Of a stretch of 7,209 nucleotides of DNA, positions 1 through 5,639 are shown piece after piece. The translations under genes and the position numbers were made by a program. This DNA is from Actinomycetota bacterium (GTDB lineage Bacteria; Actinomycetota; Actinomycetes; Actinomycetales; Microbacteriaceae): positions 1 through 7,209 of the forward strand of contig VGAV01000114.1 of the NCBI GenBank assembly GCA_016870695.1, given 5' to 3'. The number at the start of each line of letters is the position of its first letter. Position 1 is the first letter of the stretch. The notes beneath the pieces are model-generated. The model did not search any database. It saw only the letters and a list, made by a program, of their open reading frames with translations, and was not told the DNA's origin.

Positions 1-390
1 GAGGACCTCCTGGCATCCGGAGTCTGGAACACCCTGAGCTTCGGCCCGGCCATCGTCGAGGACGGGCAGGTCGTCGACGGCATCGACAGCGTCGAGGTGG
101 ACACCAACGTCGGCAACCACTCGATCCAGGGCGACCAGCCGCGCACGGCGGTCGGCGTGATCGACGAGAACCATCTCGTGTTCGTCGTCGTCGACGGCCG
201 GCAGGAGGGGTACAGCGAGGGCGTCACGCTGCCCGAGCTGGCCGACATCATGCTCTCGCTCAGCGCCACGACCGCCTACAACCTCGACGGCGGCGGGTCG
301 TCGACGATGTACTTCAACGGCGAGGTGGTCAACTCGCCGTCGAACGGCGGCGAGCGCGGCACCAGCGACATCCTCTACGTGGCGGGCTGA
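1..390 (+). CDS. Phosphodiester glycosidase (NAGPA) family protein, C-terminal part (5' end outside window)
   Basis: The frame is open from base 1 and ends at a TGA at 388-390, giving 129 residues of a longer protein. The visible part matches the end of the NAGPA (DUF2233) domain: a core containing QPRTAVGV, then a hydrophobic strand (HLVFVVVDGR), then a helix followed by the family hallmark NLDGGGSSTM near visible residues 94-103, and a closing strand ending in SDILYV. The family is named after the human uncovering enzyme, which removes GlcNAc from a GlcNAc-1-phospho-6-mannose diester; bacterial members are thought to act on sugar phosphodiesters of envelope polymers. The start, any signal peptide or lipobox, and other domains lie left of the window. 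The next gene starts 3 bp after the stop, so the two are probably co-transcribed. The GTG at 97 is internal to the domain and not the real start. Family assignment is confident; the substrate is unknown. Confidence 0.88.
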   Translation, partial: EDLLASGVWNTLSFGPAIVEDGQVVDGIDSVEVDTNVGNHSIQGDQPRTAVGVIDENHLVFVVVDGRQEGYSEGVTLPELADIMLSLSATTAYNLDGGGSSTMYFNGEVVNSPSNGGERGTSDILYVAG

Positions 391-393
391 GCG

Positions 394-1620
394 GTGTTCG
401 TCCTCATCCCCGCGTTCGAGCCGGGCCCGCGCCTGCCCAGCCTCATCGGCGAGCTGCGCCGCGCGGATCCCGACCTGGAGGTGCTCGTCGTCGACGACGG
501 CAGCGGCCCCGCCTTCGCGCCCGTCTTCGCCGCCGCCCGCGACGAGGGCGCGCGGGTCCTCGTCCACCCCGCGAACCGCGGCAAGGGCGCGGCGCTCAAG
601 ACCGGGTTCGCCCGCATCGCCGCCGAGCAACCGGATGCCGACGTCGTCACGGCCGACGCCGACGGACAGCACACGCCGACCGACGTGTGCCGCGTGGCAG
701 AGGCGTTGCGCACCGACGCGGCGGATGGCCGGAGCGCGCTGGTGCTCGGCGTCCGCGGGTTCCGCGGCGACGTCCCCCTGCGCAGCCGCGTCGGCAACGC
801 GGCCGCACGAGGACTGTTCCGGCTCGCTACCGGACGGCAGGTCACCGACACGCAGACCGGACTCCGCGGCATCCCGTCCGACCGTCTCGTCTGGGCGCTG
901 AGCGTCCCGGGCGACGGCTTCGAGTACGAGCAGCGGATGCTGCTGCGCCTGAGCCCCGACGGGATCGCCGCCCACGAGGTGCCCATCGACACGGTCTACC
1001 TCGACCGCAACGCGTCGAGCCATTTCCGTCCGGTGCGCGACTCGCTGCGGGTGCTGCTGCCGGTGCTGCTGTTCGCGTCGTCGTCGCTCGCCGCGTTCGT
1101 CGTGGACACGGTGGCGCTGCTCCTCCTGCAGGCGCTGACGGGCTGGCTGGTCCCGTCCATCGTCGCGGCGCGTCTGCTGTCGGCGAGCGCGAACTTCCTC
1201 GTCAATCGGCGGGTGGTCTTCCGCGCCCAGGGCGGCCCGCTCGTCGGACAGGCGGTGCGGTACGGGGTGCTGGCCCTGGCCCTGTTGGCATCCAACATCG
1301 CCTGGATGTCCTTCCTCACCGAGCACGGGCTGGCCCTGCTGCCCGCGAAGGTCGTCACCGAGGGGGTGCTGTCCGTCCTCAGCTACGGCGTCCAGCGATC
1401 GCTGGTCTTCCCGCGGATGGATGCCGCCGGCCCGCCGCCCCGCCCGATCTCGCGGCCCGGCGCGCCCGCTGCCGCCCCGCGCGCCCCGGCCTCCGCCCCC
1501 GCCCCGCACGCCTCCTCCACAGCCGGCGTCACGGGCCCGTCGTCCACAGCGGACACCGCGGACGCCCCCGCCCCGACCCCCACCACGTCCGATCCCCTCA
1601 CCGCAAGGAGCACCCCATGA
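394..1620 (+). CDS. Bifunctional GT2 glycosyltransferase / GtrA-family membrane protein
   Basis: This 408-residue protein fuses two domains. Residues 1-215 are a GT2 (DPM1-like) glycosyltransferase with VVDDGS at 32-37, NRGKGAALKTG at 61-71, the metal/nucleotide motif DADGQH at 88-93, TDTQTGLR at 151-158, DGFEYE at 174-179 and a DRNASSHF motif at 204-211. Such enzymes usually move a sugar from a nucleotide donor onto a polyprenyl phosphate on the cytoplasmic face. Residues about 220-340 form a GtrA domain with about four membrane segments and the signature SANFLVNRRVVF at 265-276; GtrA proteins are proposed to flip prenyl-linked sugars. Residues 342-408 are a Pro/Ala/Ser/Thr-rich, probably disordered tail. 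The GTG start at 394 is chosen because the first beta strand (MFVLIPAF) begins there and the previous gene ends 3 bp before; no strong ribosome site is seen. The gene overlaps the next by 4 bp. The sugar transferred is not predictable. Confidence 0.92.
   Translation: MFVLIPAFEPGPRLPSLIGELRRADPDLEVLVVDDGSGPAFAPVFAAARDEGARVLVHPANRGKGAALKTGFARIAAEQPDADVVTADADGQHTPTDVCRVAEALRTDAADGRSALVLGVRGFRGDVPLRSRVGNAAARGLFRLATGRQVTDTQTGLRGIPSDRLVWALSVPGDGFEYEQRMLLRLSPDGIAAHEVPIDTVYLDRNASSHFRPVRDSLRVLLPVLLFASSSLAAFVVDTVALLLLQALTGWLVPSIVAARLLSASANFLVNRRVVFRAQGGPLVGQAVRYGVLALALLASNIAWMSFLTEHGLALLPAKVVTEGVLSVLSYGVQRSLVFPRMDAAGPPPRPISRPGAPAAAPRAPASAPAPHASSTAGVTGPSSTADTADAPAPTPTTSDPLTARSTP
1605..1610 (+). promoter_or_regulatory. 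Shine-Dalgarno site of the DUF4956 gene
   Basis: AAGGAG lies 6 bases before the ATG at 1617. It fixes that start, although the same frame is open far upstream as a shadow of the glycosyltransferase gene. Confidence 0.85.
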
Positions 1621-2288
1621 CCACCACCGCCCTCCTCCTGGCCGCGGCCGACCTCGTCGCCGCCGTCCTGCTCAGCGCCGTCTACTTCCAGCGGCATCGC
1701 CGCCGCGACCTCGTCGTCGCCTTCCTGGGGGTGAACGTCGGCGTCCTCGCCGTGGCCACCGTGCTCGGCACCGCGGAGGTCGCGCTGGGCCTCGGGCTCG
1801 GCCTGTTCGGCGTGCTGTCGATCATCCGGCTGCGGTCGAGCGAGATCACCCAGCGCGAGGTCGCCTACTACTTCGCCGCTCTCGCGATCGGTCTTATCTG
1901 CGGCCTGCCCCACGCCGACCTCGTCACTCCCCTGCTGCTCGTCGGACTGATCGTCGCGGTCCTCGTCGTCGCCGACCACCCGCGGGTGCTCTCGCGGTCC
2001 CGGCATCAGGTCGTGCACCTCGACCGCGCCATCGCGGACGAGACCGCGCTCCGCACGGAGCTCGAGCGCCTGCTCGGCGGCGAGGTGACCGGGCTCACGG
2101 TCCAGCAGCTCGACCTCGTCGACGACACCACGCTCGTCGACGTGCGGTACCGCCTGCGGAAAGCCGCGGCCCCCACCCCCCGACCCGCCGACGGCGCCCG
2201 CGCCGACACCCCCGCCGCGCGCCGCTCCGACGAGGACGGCACCGGCACCGGCATCGCCTTCGCCGACCTGATCGGCGGCGCCCGATGA
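1617..2288 (+). CDS. DUF4956 domain membrane protein
   Basis: This 223-residue integral membrane protein has about four hydrophobic segments (near 4-23, 33-72, 84-98 and 103-119). The DUF4956 core is at 60-98, with the conserved stretch GVLSIIRLRSSEI (65-77) followed by EVAYYF at 81-86. Residues about 125-183 form a soluble, probably cytoplasmic alpha/beta region, followed by a charged Pro/Ala/Asp-rich tail. DUF4956 genes are very often neighbours of VTC-type polyphosphate polymerase genes, as here, where the next gene overlaps by 4 bp (ATGA). The reasonable inference is that this protein is the membrane partner, possibly anchor or conduit, of the soluble polymerase, but its biochemical role is unproven. 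The ATG at 1617 has a good ribosome site and overlaps the stop of the glycosyltransferase gene. Confidence 0.88.
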   Translation: MTTTALLLAAADLVAAVLLSAVYFQRHRRRDLVVAFLGVNVGVLAVATVLGTAEVALGLGLGLFGVLSIIRLRSSEITQREVAYYFAALAIGLICGLPHADLVTPLLLVGLIVAVLVVADHPRVLSRSRHQVVHLDRAIADETALRTELERLLGGEVTGLTVQQLDLVDDTTLVDVRYRLRKAAAPTPRPADGARADTPAARRSDEDGTGTGIAFADLIGGAR

Positions 2289-3127
2289 GCCCCCGCGACC
2301 GCGCGACCGACGCCCTCGCCGCCCTCACGTCGGTCGGGCTCGACGCCCTGACCGCCGATGCGGCGCTCCTCACCCGGGTGGACCGCAAGTACGTGGTGCC
2401 GATGGATGCCGCCGTCTCCCTCCTCCACGCCCTCCACCGTTCCGCCGATGCCCCGTCCGCGCTGGAGATCGCGGGCGAGCGGGAGCTGGCCTACCGGTCG
2501 GTGTACTTCGACACCCCCGACCTGCTGAGCTTCCGCCTCGCCGCCCACGGCCGCCGCCGCCGGTTCAAGCTGCGGACGCGTACGTACCTCGACACGGGCG
2601 CCGCCTACCTCGAGATGAAGACGCGCGGAGCGCGCGGCCTCACCCGCAAGGAGCGCGACGAGTACGACATCGGCTCCGCCGAACGGCTCACCTCCGCGGC
2701 CCGCGACGACGTCGCCGAGGCGTTCGACGCGATCGGGGTCGCCCCCGCGCGCGCCGACGACCTCGACGCGCGGCTGCAGACCCGGTACCGGCGGGCGACG
2801 CTGCTGCTGCCCGGAATGACACCTTCGCGCGCCACCGTCGACCTCGACCTCGAATGGGTCGACGCGGACGGCGCCGGCTTCACCCTCCCCCGCTTCGCCA
2901 TCGTCGAGACGAAGTCCCCCGGCCAGGCGGGAGCCCTCGACCGCGCCCTGTGGCGCGCCGGGCACCGCCCGCAGCGCGTGAGCAAGTACGCCACCGGGAT
3001 GGCGGCGCTGCGCCCCGACCTGCCGCGGAACCGCTGGACCAGGGTCCTTTCCGGACCGTTCGCCTCCCCGGCATCCCTCTCCCCCTCCCGCGCCGCTCGA
3101 AAGGACACGCCATGCGCCGCCGCCTGA
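2285..3127 (+). CDS. Polyphosphate polymerase (VTC/CYTH) domain protein
   Basis: This 280-residue protein has the VTC domain of the CYTH/triphosphate-tunnel superfamily. The basic and acidic tunnel residues are all present in order: RVDRKY (31-36), YFDTPDLLSF (75-83 region), KLRTRTY (95-101), LEMKTRG (109-115), RKER (121-124), RYRRA (167-171), RATVD (182-186), VETK (207-210) and VSKY (232-235). They plausibly match the Arg, Lys and Glu residues that bind polyphosphate and nucleotide in yeast Vtc4, which makes polyphosphate from ATP. There is no SPX domain and no membrane segment, as in other bacterial members, so the enzyme is probably held at the membrane by the DUF4956 partner. The tail after about residue 250 is low in complexity and its last 16 bp overlap the lipoprotein gene. 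No strong ribosome site precedes the ATG, which is embedded in the previous stop (ATGA), suggesting translational coupling. Activity as a true polyphosphate synthase is inferred from motifs only. Confidence 0.9.
   Translation: MSPRDRATDALAALTSVGLDALTADAALLTRVDRKYVVPMDAAVSLLHALHRSADAPSALEIAGERELAYRSVYFDTPDLLSFRLAAHGRRRRFKLRTRTYLDTGAAYLEMKTRGARGLTRKERDEYDIGSAERLTSAARDDVAEAFDAIGVAPARADDLDARLQTRYRRATLLLPGMTPSRATVDLDLEWVDADGAGFTLPRFAIVETKSPGQAGALDRALWRAGHRPQRVSKYATGMAALRPDLPRNRWTRVLSGPFASPASLSPSRAARKDTPCAAA
3099..3105 (+). promoter_or_regulatory. Shine-Dalgarno site of the lipoprotein gene
   Basis: GAAAGGA ends 6 bases before the ATG at 3112. It lies inside the 3' end of the polymerase gene and fixes the start of the lipoprotein even though the frame is open further upstream. 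Confidence 0.8.
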
Positions 3128-4680
3128 TCCCCCTGACCCTCCCCCTCGCCCTGGCGGGCCTCGTGCTCGCCGGATGCGCCGTCACCGCGCAGCCCGCCGC
3201 GACACCCTCGACCACGTCGCCGCTCAGCACCGAGTCGAGCGTGCAGACCACCATGGACGTCGACGCGGCCATCCCCGCGGCCGCCGCGGAGCTGCTCGCG
3301 GCGAACGCCGACGGCACCGTCGTGAACGACGACGAGTGGAGCACCGCGGATGCCGCGACGATCACCCTCTCCGGCTCCACCGCGTCCAGCGACGCGGACG
3401 GCGTCACCGTCGACGGCTCGACCGTCACCATCACGGCGGCCGGCGTCTACCGCCTCACCGGGACCCTCGACGGTCAGGTCGTCGTGGACGCCCCCGACGA
3501 CGCGCAGGTGGTCCTCGTGCTCGACGGGGCGACGATCACGAGCACCTCAGGCTCGGCGATCCACGTGGTGACCGCCGACGACGTCGCCCTCTCGCTCGCC
3601 GACGGCTCGACGAACGCCGTCACCGCGGCGAGCTCGGCCGACGCCGAGGCGAGCGCGGCGATCTCCGCCGACAGCGACCTCACCGTCTCGGGCTCCGGCG
3701 CGCTCACGGTGAGCGACACCGGCAACGACGGCATCTCCGCCACCGACGACCTGGCCATCCTCGGCGGGACGATCACCGTGGATGCCGCCGACGACGCCCT
3801 CCGCGGCAAGGACTCCCTCGTGGTATCCGGCGGCACGCTCACCCTCACCGCCGGCGGGGACGCGCTGAAGAGCGACCAGACGGACGACGCCACCCAGGGC
3901 TACGTGTGGGTGTCCGGCGGCACGATCGACGCGACCGCGACCGACGACGGCATCGACGCGCAGACCGACGCCGTCGTCACGGGCGGCACCGTCGCGATCG
4001 CGGCCGAGGGCGACGGCATCCATTCCGAGACCGCCCTCGCGATCGCCGGGGGCGACATCACCGTCAGCCGGTCGAACGAGGGCATCGAGTCGGCCGACAT
4101 CCGCATCGCCGGCGGCACGACCCGCGTCACCTCCTCCGACGACGGCGTGAACGCGTCGGGCACCACCACGTCCGGCGGCGGCGGGGGCGGCGGGATGCAG
4201 GACACCGGCGAGACCGTCACCATCTCGGACGGCACCCTCGTGATCGACGCGGAAGGCGACGGCCTCGACTCCAACGGCAGCATCACCATGACCGGCGGAG
4301 ACGTCACCGTCTACGGACCCACCGGCCAGGGGAACGGGGCGCTCGACTCCAACGGCGGGCTCACCGTCACCGGCGGCACGCTCGTCGCGATCGGCAGCAC
4401 GGGCATGGCGGAGTCGCCGGACGCCTCGTCGGCGCAGGGGTGGATCGCCGCGACGGCGTCGGGCTCCGCCGGGTCGACGGTGGAGATCCAGGATGCCACC
4501 GGCTCCGTCATCGCCACGTACACGGCCGAGAAGTCGTTCGGGTCGGTCGTGTTCTCGTCGTCGGCGGTGACCGACGGCCAGACCTACACGGTGAGCGTGG
4601 ACGGCTCCGCGACGTCGGTGACCGCCGGGGTCGCCGCTGCGGGCGGCATGGGGATGGGCGGCGGCGGCCAGCGGCCCTGA
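3112..4680 (+). CDS. Carbohydrate-binding (Cthe_2159-like) beta-helix lipoprotein
   Basis: This 522-residue exported protein begins with a lipoprotein signal: MRRR, a hydrophobic stretch at 6-20 and a lipobox L19-A20-G21-C22, so the mature protein should be anchored at Cys22 on the outer face of the membrane. A Ser/Thr-rich linker follows. From about residue 70 to 445 there is a right-handed beta-helix-like series of short strands, with units of about 20-25 residues carrying GGT(I/L/V) turns and acidic DDG(I/V/L) or EGDGI/L corners (for example near 206, 228, 249, 279, 301, 322, 343 and 382). This is the pattern of the Cthe_2159 / DUF4353 carbohydrate-binding family, whose founder is a polysaccharide-binding, calcium-containing beta-helix. 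A seven-Gly linker sits at 355-361. A C-terminal beta domain (about 455-505) ends in a Gly/Met-rich tail. The gene is the last of the operon. Family fit is good; the ligand is unknown, and the acidic corners suggest bound calcium by inference. Confidence 0.88.
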   Translation: MRRRLIPLTLPLALAGLVLAGCAVTAQPAATPSTTSPLSTESSVQTTMDVDAAIPAAAAELLAANADGTVVNDDEWSTADAATITLSGSTASSDADGVTVDGSTVTITAAGVYRLTGTLDGQVVVDAPDDAQVVLVLDGATITSTSGSAIHVVTADDVALSLADGSTNAVTAASSADAEASAAISADSDLTVSGSGALTVSDTGNDGISATDDLAILGGTITVDAADDALRGKDSLVVSGGTLTLTAGGDALKSDQTDDATQGYVWVSGGTIDATATDDGIDAQTDAVVTGGTVAIAAEGDGIHSETALAIAGGDITVSRSNEGIESADIRIAGGTTRVTSSDDGVNASGTTTSGGGGGGGMQDTGETVTISDGTLVIDAEGDGLDSNGSITMTGGDVTVYGPTGQGNGALDSNGGLTVTGGTLVAIGSTGMAESPDASSAQGWIAATASGSAGSTVEIQDATGSVIATYTAEKSFGSVVFSSSAVTDGQTYTVSVDGSATSVTAGVAAAGGMGMGGGGQRP

Positions 4681-4690
4681 CGCCCGCCGC

Positions 4691-4784
4691 GGCCGGTTCG
4701 GGGCGCCTGCCGCGGGTTCGGGGCGTGAGATGTGCAGTGGGGCGGACGTAGGTCGCCCCGGTGCACGGATTGCGCCCCGATCCG
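4691..4784. repeat. Palindromic REP-like element, copy 1
   Basis: This 94 bp element is repeated in the same orientation at 5640-5732, with about six substitutions and one indel between copies. It has a nested structure. Two direct GGTTCGGGGCG units (4695-4705 and 4715-4725) form the left arm. A central stem-loop has arms 4732-4744 and 4754-4766 around the loop GACGTAGGT; two positions in the right arm (GG instead of AC) break perfect pairing. The right arm GCGCCCCGATCC (4772-4783) is complementary to the outer left arm except for one mismatch. It fills almost the whole gap between two convergent genes, starting 10 bases after the lipoprotein stop and ending directly before the last codon of the minus-strand membrane-protein gene. 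No transposase or clear target-site duplication is seen. Confidence 0.88.
4732..4766. terminator. Possible bidirectional terminator hairpin within repeat copy 1
   Basis: The 13-base stem with a 9-base loop sits between two convergent transcription units, where a shared terminator would be expected. There is no T-tract on either side and two positions of the stem are unpaired or wobble. It could therefore be just the core of the repeat, or an L-shaped GC hairpin of the kind proposed for actinobacteria. Confidence 0.3.
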
Positions 4785-5120
4785 TCACGTCCGGGTGAGG
4801 GCGGCACCGCCGACATGCAGAAGGACAACGGATGCCACCACCACGACGACTGCACCGATCACCGGCCCGATCAGGGCCGATCGGCCTTTGTCCTTCGCGA
4901 CGATCACCCCCGCGGCCCCGAGGCCGACCGCGAGGATGACGGTGACGATGAGCCCGTAGCCGGCGACCGCGTACATCCTGTGGTCGCAGGACGAGGAGCA
5001 CCCCACACTTCTGAACCCCTGCAGCTGCATCAAGATGATGGCGCCCGCTCCGAGCACGACGGTCCCCATCAAGACCAAGATCGCCCGCGAGACGTGATCC
5101 GGTCCGCTGGCCCGGGCCAT
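4785..5120 (-). CDS. Small three-TM membrane protein with a CSSSC loop, function unknown
   Basis: I do not recognise this family. The frame gives 111 residues from the ATG at 5120, or 112 from the ATG at 5123; the two start codons are adjacent (ATGATG). The Shine-Dalgarno GGAGGA touches the first ATG and is 3 bases from the second, so the second is preferred. Numbered from the second ATG, membrane segments lie at about 13-32, 50-74 and 82-106. A loop between segments one and two carries Cys41 and Cys45 (GCSSSCD), and a basic KDKGR turn separates segments two and three. The positive-inside rule puts the N-terminus and KDKGR turn in the cytoplasm and the two cysteines outside, where they could form a disulfide. 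The start overlaps the stop of the kinase gene (TGATG), so translation is probably coupled to it. The stop codon abuts repeat copy 1. Confidence 0.75.
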   Translation of the reverse strand: MARASGPDHVSRAILVLMGTVVLGAGAIILMQLQGFRSVGCSSSCDHRMYAVAGYGLIVTVILAVGLGAAGVIVAKDKGRSALIGPVIGAVVVVVASVVLLHVGGAALTRT

Positions 5121-5620
5121 CATTCCTCCGCCGTGTCACTGCGCGGGGGCACGGCCGAGCGGGCGTCGGTCGGATGGCCGTCCGCGAGACCCGCGACCTC
5201 ATCGGCCAGGCGCGCGAGCGGCAGTCGTCCGTCGAGTTCGGCCGTGGCACTTCGACGCAGCAGCGGTTCGACCTCCGCGAAGTGTCGACGGATCCGGTCC
5301 TGCTCCTCGATCGTGCGCCCGTAGGAGTTGTTCGACCGCGTCCGGACGCGCTCGATGGCCACCTCGACCGGGACCGACAGCAGCACCACATGCTCGAAGC
5401 GGTCCAGGAAGTCGCCCTGGTTCTCGGCCGCTCCCGACACCACCACCGTTCGCTCGGTCCTCAACAGATCGCCCATTCGGGTGGCATCCCACGGTCCGCC
5501 CTCTCCGTCGGTCCACCCGTATAGGTCGGTGTCGACGGTGAGGTACCCGCGCGACGCCAGGACGTCCAGCACCGTCGACTTGCCGGTGCCCGACATCCCG
5601 GTGATGAGGACGCGCGCCAT
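5120..5620 (-). CDS. P-loop nucleotide kinase-like NTPase (AAA family ATPase / shikimate-kinase-like)
   Basis: This 166-residue cytosolic protein has a Walker A motif GMSGTGKST at residues 8-16 directly after the first beta strand (VLITG). A second strand ends in DTD (30-32), the usual position for substrate-binding acidic residues in shikimate/gluconate/nucleotide kinases. A strand VVVSGAA (59-65) is followed by a hydrophobic strand HVVLLSVP (77-84). A lid-like basic stretch at about 91-102 (RVRTRSNNSYGR) probably contacts phosphates. The fold is that of small-molecule or nucleoside-phosphate kinases of about 160-180 residues, so the protein is full length; the acidic/Ser/Pro tail after about 147 is probably disordered. 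The substrate cannot be read from sequence, and it is not a clear AroK, CoaE or Adk. The start has no ribosome site, but a good leaderless-type -10 element lies 6 bases upstream. It is followed by, and overlaps, the small membrane-protein gene, and the pair is bracketed by the two repeat copies. Confidence 0.85.
   Translation of the reverse strand: MARVLITGMSGTGKSTVLDVLASRGYLTVDTDLYGWTDGEGGPWDATRMGDLLRTERTVVVSGAAENQGDFLDRFEHVVLLSVPVEVAIERVRTRSNNSYGRTIEEQDRIRRHFAEVEPLLRRSATAELDGRLPLARLADEVAGLADGHPTDARSAVPPRSDTAEE
5124..5129 (-). promoter_or_regulatory. Shine-Dalgarno site of the small membrane protein gene
   Basis: On the minus strand GGAGGA runs directly into ATGATG. Its position inside the last codons of the kinase gene supports translation of the small gene and favours the second ATG (5120) over the first (5123), which would be too close. 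Confidence 0.7.
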
Positions 5621-5625
5621 GCGAG

Positions 5626-5637
5626 CACGCTAGCGTG
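5626..5637 (-). promoter_or_regulatory. Leaderless-type promoter -10 within a 12-bp perfect palindrome
   Basis: CACGCTAGCGTG is a perfect palindrome ending 5 bases before the kinase ATG. Read on the minus strand it contains TAGCGT (plus-strand 5632 down to 5627), a TANNNT-type actinobacterial -10, with exactly 6 bases to the A of the ATG. That spacing and the lack of a ribosome site suggest a leaderless mRNA. The palindrome could also be an operator. No TTGACA-like -35 box is evident; its position would lie in repeat copy 2. Confidence 0.5.
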
Positions 5638-5639
5638 TG

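Noticed and set aside
687..1616. In-frame upstream extension of the DUF4956 gene
   Set aside because: The extension is an Arg/Pro/Ala-rich shadow of the glycosyltransferase; the ribosome site at 1605-1610 and the membrane-protein start at 1617 mark the true beginning.
1421..2284. In-frame upstream extension of the polymerase gene
   Set aside because: It is Arg/Pro-rich nonsense overlapping two real genes; the VTC domain begins shortly after the ATG at 2285.
3174..4751. 525-codon plus-strand open frame
   Set aside because: It is an out-of-frame shadow of the lipoprotein gene, composed almost wholly of Arg, His, Gly and Asp.
4691..4784. tRNA or integron attC site
   Set aside because: There is no cloverleaf, anticodon arm or CCA-type end, and no conserved attC core sites or integrase nearby.
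3547..5391. Very long open frame (614 codons) on the minus strand
   Set aside because: It runs antisense through the lipoprotein gene and through repeat copy 1, is Arg/Gly/Asp-rich without family motifs, and is an effect of high GC on the opposite strand.
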